The notes beneath the pieces are model-generated. The model worked only from the letters and a program-made list of their open reading frames with translations. It had not been told where the DNA came from and did no database searches. This document shows, one piece after another, positions 27,720 through 32,071 of a DNA stretch of 32,071 nt. Origin of the DNA: Candidatus Falkowbacteria bacterium RIFOXYC2_FULL_36_12 (GTDB taxonomy: Bacteria > Patescibacteriota > Patescibacteriia > UBA11705); NCBI GenBank assembly GCA_001778235.1, contig MFGJ01000001.1, forward strand, positions 133,302 through 165,372. The letters run 5' to 3'. Position numbers and translations under genes: made by a program. The first letter of the stretch is position 1, and each line of letters starts with the position of its first letter.

Positions 27720-27774
27720 TCCTGAATTGACCATGAGGAAAAAGTGAAAAAATAATTTGAATTTTGAATAACTA

Positions 27775-27899
27775 TACCCTGAAATAAATTCAGGGTGACA
27801 AGTGGGGGTTGGTTGATTATACCCTGAAATCCATCTTCGTTAAAACTTCGATGGACAAGCAAATTCAGAGCCTGCCCTGAATTAATTTCAGGGGTGACA
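27775..27899. repeat. Palindromic CCCTGAAATAAATTCAGGGTGACAAG repeats
   Basis: Several intact or interrupted copies at 27775-27803 and 27821-27900; related to CACTCTGAACTTGTTTCAGAGT nearby. Confidence 0.8.
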
Positions 27900-27935
27900 A
27901 GTGAGTGTGTTGGTGGCTCGCATTACTGCCCCAGA

Positions 27936-27961
27936 CCTGCCTTCATCAAGATTACGGCAGG
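27936..27961. repeat. Nested hairpin CCTGCCTTCATCAAGATTACGGCAGG, copy 1
   Basis: CCTGCC/GGCAGG stem inside the CCCCGAGG...GTGGGG repeat. Confidence 0.85.
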
Positions 27962-28069
27962 CAAGCCCCGAGGTTGATCATATTCGTGGGGTTTAAAGTT
28001 AGTGATTGGTTTTGTTAAAGTAAGTTATTTTGAGATTACGGGATTGATTACGCGCAGAATCCCCCAAGA

Positions 28070-28095
28070 CCTGCCTTCATCAAGATTACGGCAGG
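28070..28095. repeat. Nested hairpin CCTGCCTTCATCAAGATTACGGCAGG, copy 2
   Basis: Identical to 27936-27961. Confidence 0.85.
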
Positions 28096-28152
28096 TAAGC
28101 CCCGAGGCTTACCATGTTCGTGGGGCTTAAAATTAAAGTAAATTGTTGTTTT

Positions 28153-28287
28153 GCTAAAGCAAGTTCTTTTGACACCCTGCCTGAAAGCATAGCCTGTCTC
28201 GACTTCACGATGAATTCGGATAAGGTGAGTTAGCTGTTATTATTAGTTTTTATATGTAAATTTGTCACTCTGAACTTGTTTCAGAGT
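28153..28287. repeat. About 135-bp direct repeat, copy 2
   Basis: gctaaagcaagttcttttgacaccctgcctgaaa...tttgtcactctgaacttgtttcagagt. Confidence 0.85.
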
Positions 28288-28528
28288 ATAAAGAGATAGT
28301 TTGATTATTTTTGTTATATCTTGAAACAACCTGCCTTTCGGCAGACAGGATTTAGGATGACAAAATAAAATTTTTAGACTTCGAGGCTGGTCATGTTCGT
28401 GGGATTTAAAATTAAAGTAAATGCATAATACAATGGAAAATGAATTGCAGGGGATTAAATTATATAAAGATGGAAGTCTTATGGTCAGAAAGAGTGAAAC
28501 TGCTAGATATTATACTGATGATTTTTAT

Positions 28529-28557
28529 AAAAAAATCCGGAAATGTTATTTCGGATT
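28529..28557 (-). terminator. Minus-strand terminator for 28563-29134
   Basis: Reverse strand AATCCGAAATAACATTTCCGGATTTTTTT. Confidence 0.6.
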
Positions 28558-28562
28558 ATTTG

Positions 28563-28871
28563 TTAGATTGAGGGGTTTTGGGTGGTGCTGGAATCAGTTT
28601 TGGTTGACTTTTCCCTTTGATCGTTTAGATTTGTTTGATATTTTTGTTTGATTGTTTCCCATAGACGATTAAGAGTCTTACCAGAATTTTCTGCCATGAC
28701 TTGAGATAGTACAAATGTCTTCAATATCGGATTGGTGATATCTTCGTCAGCAACTTTTCGCAAGAGAGCTCGGAAAGCCTTTTTGTCATCTGAATGCCAA
28801 ACTTGTTTGAATTCTTCTTTGCGACGAACAACTAGAATTCCAAGTAAAACACCAACAAACAGTTCAATCAT
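28563..28871 (-). CDS. Small membrane-anchored hypothetical protein (102 aa)
   Basis: MIELFVGVLLGILVVRRKEEFKQVWHSDDKKAF...; RBS GGAGGAGA; 4-bp overlap with the upstream gene. Confidence 0.65.
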   Translation of the reverse strand: MIELFVGVLLGILVVRRKEEFKQVWHSDDKKAFRALLRKVADEDITNPILKTFVLSQVMAENSGKTLNRLWETIKQKYQTNLNDQREKSTKTDSSTTQNPSI

Positions 28872-29134
28872 AATTGTCTCCTCCCCCGCGCGTGTTGGCG
28901 GACTCTAATTACTCCATAGAAAATAATCATCAATAATGACATTAGACTGAAAATGTTGCGTGAAAATTGGTAGGTTGTTTGTAGCAATCCAAGGATAAAT
29001 AGAGATATTGTGATGGAAAAAATATAGTTGAACGGATGTTTTAGATAATGAAAAGATCTTTCAAGGCAGCATAAACAGAGTATCGTTATATTTATCCAAA
29101 ATATCGGGTCAGACCATGGGCTTGTTTCATTCAT
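28868..29134 (-). CDS. Small multi-TM hypothetical protein (88 aa)
   Basis: MNETSPWSDPIFWINITILCLCCLERSFHYLKHPF...; overlaps and precedes 28563-28871. Confidence 0.65.
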   Translation of the reverse strand: MNETSPWSDPIFWINITILCLCCLERSFHYLKHPFNYIFSITISLFILGLLQTTYQFSRNIFSLMSLLMIIFYGVIRVRQHARGRRQL

Positions 29135-29277
29135 TTATATTGCCCCCCCTTTAAAGGACCGATTGCATTATAATAGTACAAAAAAGGGAATGTGTCAAGC
29201 TAGGAATTGTGCTCGTGATTTGTAAATATTGGTCATTTGCTAGTAAAATGTTAAAATAGAGACAGGTTATAAAAAAT

Positions 29278-30690
29278 ATGACACTCAACAATAAGATAAA
29301 TAAAAATTCTATAATACAGATTTCTGGCAAGCTTCTAAGTTTGTTTTTTGGTTTGGCTACTGTAGCCATAATGACCAGATATTTGGGGCAAGAAGGGTTT
29401 GGATATTATATTACTGTAGTTGCATTTTTGCAGTTTTTTGGGATTTTGGTTGATTTTGGGATCAGTTTGACAACTGTTCAGATGATATCAGATTTGAGGA
29501 GAAATGTTAGTGATGTACTTAGTAATATTTTAACTTTGAGAGTTATTTTTTCAATAATTTTTCTTGGTTTGGCACCAATAATAATTTGGTTTTTCCCTTA
29601 TCCAATGGTGGTTAAATTGGGTGTGCTGATAACTTCGTTTTCATTTTTTTGCATTACTATTATACAGGTTTTGACTGGGATGTTTCAGCGAGAATTGAAA
29701 ATGCTGGATGTAACTATTGCGGAAATTGTTGGTCGAGTGTTACTGCTAGTAATGACGATTGTAATTGTATTTCTGGGGAAAAGTATACTTTGGATTTTCC
29801 TAGCAATTTCGATTGGAAGTTTTGTAAATTTGATAATAACTTATTTATATTCCAGAAAATATTTTATTTTTAAATGGTCGTTTGATTTTTCAGTGTGGAA
29901 AGAAGTGTTTCAGAGAACTTGGCCGATTGCTTTGTCGATTTCTTTTAATTTGATTTATTTGAAAATGGACACGATTATTTTGTCATTGACGCGAAGTCAA
30001 AGTGAGGTTGGTTTGTATGGTGCGACTTATCGCGTGATAGATATTTTAACCAATTTGCCAGCGGTATTTATGGGAATTGTGTTGCCTCACATGACAAAAT
30101 ATTTTATTGATAATAATAAAACAGAATTAAAAAATTTGATGCAGAATACTTTTAATTCTCTAATGATTTTTGCGGTGCCGATTGTTGTTGGAACATTTTT
30201 AATTGCGGAAAAAGTGATGGTGTTTGTGGCAGGCTCGGAATTCGTAGATTCCGGGGAGATTTTGAAAGTTTTGATTTTGGCTTCAGGGGCAATCTTCTTT
30301 ACCAGTTTGTTTGGGTATGCAGTATTAGCGGTCCATAAACAAAAAGTAATGATGTGGGGGTATTTAACAACTGCGGTTGTTACTTTGGCCGGGTATATTT
30401 ATTTTATTCCGAAATATGGAGTTTGGGGAGCAGGTTGGATGACGGTTTTTTCTGAAGCAGTGATTGCGATTTGGACTTTTGTTGTGGTTTATAGGGAAAC
30501 AAAATTTGTTCCTAGCTTTAATGTTTTTATCAAGGGTGTTTTTTCTAGTTTTGTAATGCTTGGGGTTCTGTATTTAATTCGTGATATGCATGTTTTGATT
30601 TTGCTGGGTGTAGCCTGTGTGGTTTATTTTGGTGTGATGTATTTGATTGGGGGAATTAGAAAGGGTTTTTGGAAAGAGAGTTGGAAATAA
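29278..30690 (+). CDS. Polysaccharide-type flippase (Wzx/MOP superfamily)
   Basis: 470 aa; SGKLLSLFFGLATVAIMTRYLGQEGFGYYITVVAFLQFFGILVDFGI; about 12 TM helices. Confidence 0.92.
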   Translation: MTLNNKINKNSIIQISGKLLSLFFGLATVAIMTRYLGQEGFGYYITVVAFLQFFGILVDFGISLTTVQMISDLRRNVSDVLSNILTLRVIFSIIFLGLAPIIIWFFPYPMVVKLGVLITSFSFFCITIIQVLTGMFQRELKMLDVTIAEIVGRVLLLVMTIVIVFLGKSILWIFLAISIGSFVNLIITYLYSRKYFIFKWSFDFSVWKEVFQRTWPIALSISFNLIYLKMDTIILSLTRSQSEVGLYGATYRVIDILTNLPAVFMGIVLPHMTKYFIDNNKTELKNLMQNTFNSLMIFAVPIVVGTFLIAEKVMVFVAGSEFVDSGEILKVLILASGAIFFTSLFGYAVLAVHKQKVMMWGYLTTAVVTLAGYIYFIPKYGVWGAGWMTVFSEAVIAIWTFVVVYRETKFVPSFNVFIKGVFSSFVMLGVLYLIRDMHVLILLGVACVVYFGVMYLIGGIRKGFWKESWK

Positions 30691-30700
30691 AGTTGGAAAC

Positions 30701-30858
30701 AATGAAATATTGTAATATTGTAATAGTGAAATAAAGTTGGAAAAATGTTGAAAATAGATTGAAATAATGAATTATTGAAATATTGTAATATTGAAATAGG
30801 GTGAAAATATATTGTAAATATATTGTAAAAATGTTGAAATAAATTGGAAATAAAAAAG
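30701..30858. repeat. C-free degenerate minisatellite
   Basis: 158 bp with no C on the + strand; repeated TTGAAATA / ATTGTAATA / GTTGAAAATA motifs. Confidence 0.85.
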
Positions 30859-30884
30859 CCTTACGATTTAGTAAGGTTTTGTGA

Positions 30885-31949
30885 TTAGTCAAATTCTGGT
30901 TTGAAAGGAATACCTGTTTTTAGTTCTTCTTGCAGTTTTTCAACTAGCCATTGATTGTCAAAAGTTCCTCGCAAATAATCTTCAATTTGTTCGCGAACTG
31001 TTTGAGCAAATTTAGAACGAGTAGTAGTTTTTGCTTCATGCAAATCGTGGCGCATTTTTGTAAGAAAGCGAAGTGTTGACAAGAGTGAATTACAAAGACG
31101 ATCACGGTTTTTTTTAAGATCGTTAAGTCTCTCATCATTCATGTGCATCAGCGAGATGCTTTTGAGAAGTTTATCGGCATTATGATAAAAGGCAAAGAAA
31201 TCGAAAGCTTCCTCTAGATTAACTCTAATTGCTGATACGCTATGCAGACTGGATATTGAAATAGTGTAAAAGAGATCTTCCTCATCATCAATGCCTGTAA
31301 TATTAGAATAATGAAAATCACTAATTTCCCAGTTATTATCATTTAGGTTGCGGACTTTGATTGAAAAAAGAGAAAATTTAAATTCAATGATTGGGGTTTT
31401 GATAACCAATACATTCTGGTCTTGAATTGAGTGATTTGTGAGGGTACCGAGCCATGAGTAAGTGCAAATACCTGGATTAAATCTGGGTTTTGATTGATGC
31501 AGGTGAAAGTTTCCTTCCTGATCCTTGAATAGATAATACTCGATTCGACTGAAGAGTACTCGAAAGAAATTGTAGATTAGAAAGATGTTGACAGAAATTG
31601 AAAGCAGGGTAATGATTCCAAAGCAGATATAAGTTGATAGCGGATATCCCTTATTTATTTTCGCGCTGAAATCTTGAATAATGAAAAAATAATGATAAAG
31701 AGAGATTATTGAACCGAAAAATAGATTGAGAAACACGGCTGTAATTGTATGTTTACGGAAGTTTTTAATTTTTCTTCGTAGATCAAAATTTTCGGAAAAA
31801 GATTTTTTGTACTGGTTTGAGTTTTGGCATTCGATGCACTTGGTGTGAAATTTTAGAGCCATAACAACATCTCTTTCCGACAGGCCTGTGAGTCCTGCCG
31901 ATGAAAGATGCAGCGATTGACCATTTCTGCACTTTGCAGAACATTTCAA
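30885..31949 (-). CDS. Hypothetical two-TM membrane protein with N-terminal CxxC
   Basis: 354 aa; ALKFHTKCIECQNSNQ, then TM pairs (TAVFLNLFFGSIISLYHYFF, YICFGIITLLSISVNIFLIYNFF). The true start may be internal. Confidence 0.7.
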   Translation of the reverse strand: MKCSAKCRNGQSLHLSSAGLTGLSERDVVMALKFHTKCIECQNSNQYKKSFSENFDLRRKIKNFRKHTITAVFLNLFFGSIISLYHYFFIIQDFSAKINKGYPLSTYICFGIITLLSISVNIFLIYNFFRVLFSRIEYYLFKDQEGNFHLHQSKPRFNPGICTYSWLGTLTNHSIQDQNVLVIKTPIIEFKFSLFSIKVRNLNDNNWEISDFHYSNITGIDDEEDLFYTISISSLHSVSAIRVNLEEAFDFFAFYHNADKLLKSISLMHMNDERLNDLKKNRDRLCNSLLSTLRFLTKMRHDLHEAKTTTRSKFAQTVREQIEDYLRGTFDNQWLVEKLQEELKTGIPFKPEFD

Positions 31950-31976
31950 CCGGTGCGTGAATGTGCTCTAAATAAA

Positions 31977-32071
31977 TGGTTTCCACAAATAACAAATCTG
32001 CCACGAATCTACAAATTGAGATGAATGATGGTTTCCACAAATAACAAATCTGCCACGAATCTACAAATTGA
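31977..32071. repeat. Tandem direct repeat at the window end, 52-bp period
   Basis: TGGTTTCCACAAATAACAAATCTGCCACGAATCTACAAATTGA at 31977-32019 and 32029-32071. Confidence 0.95.

Noticed and set aside
28421-28651. 76-aa ORF MHNTMENELQGIKLYKDGSLMVRK
   Set aside because: Runs through a minus-strand terminator and into the antisense of the 28563-28871 CDS. The first ~40 codons look protein-like, so a short decayed gene cannot be excluded.
31783-32040. 85-aa minus-strand ORF
   Set aside because: Overlaps the 354-aa ORF in another frame and begins in the tandem repeat.

Overview
AT-rich bacterial chromosome segment. The compact housekeeping set, near-absence of known mobile genes and many small orphan ORFs suggest a Patescibacteria/CPR-type genome, but that is inference and I ran no search. 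The window covers the dnaN-dnaA / rpmH-rnpA-yidD origin neighbourhood. It also carries mscS, a DksA/TraR-type zinc protein, lspA, a thioredoxin-like/CcdA-like pair, comM (yifB), a LysM-M23 peptidase, nusB, rnc, a deoxynucleoside kinase, a SpoIID-domain protein, ruvB, a spermidine-synthase-like membrane protein, a flippase, and eight tRNAs (three of them Leu-UAA). The regions I think deserve follow-up are: (i) a probable independent ~320-nt non-coding RNA gene (about 2856-3177) with a consensus promoter and its own terminator; (ii) a GC-rich two-gene cassette (16847-17541) beside a tRNA-Leu cluster; (iii) a one-gene cassette between tRNA-Arg and a degenerate tRNA-like sequence that share a downstream motif; (iv) a dispersed hairpin family with covarying stems, nested insertions next to empty-site copies, a 34-bp tandem array, and copies that start at tRNA CCA ends; (v) dispersed intergenic tracts lacking C on the + strand, up to 158 bp long; (vi) canonical DnaA boxes about 19 kb from dnaA, plus iteron-like repeats at the dnaA/dnaN junction. 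All calls come from reading the sequence; no homology search or folding was run.
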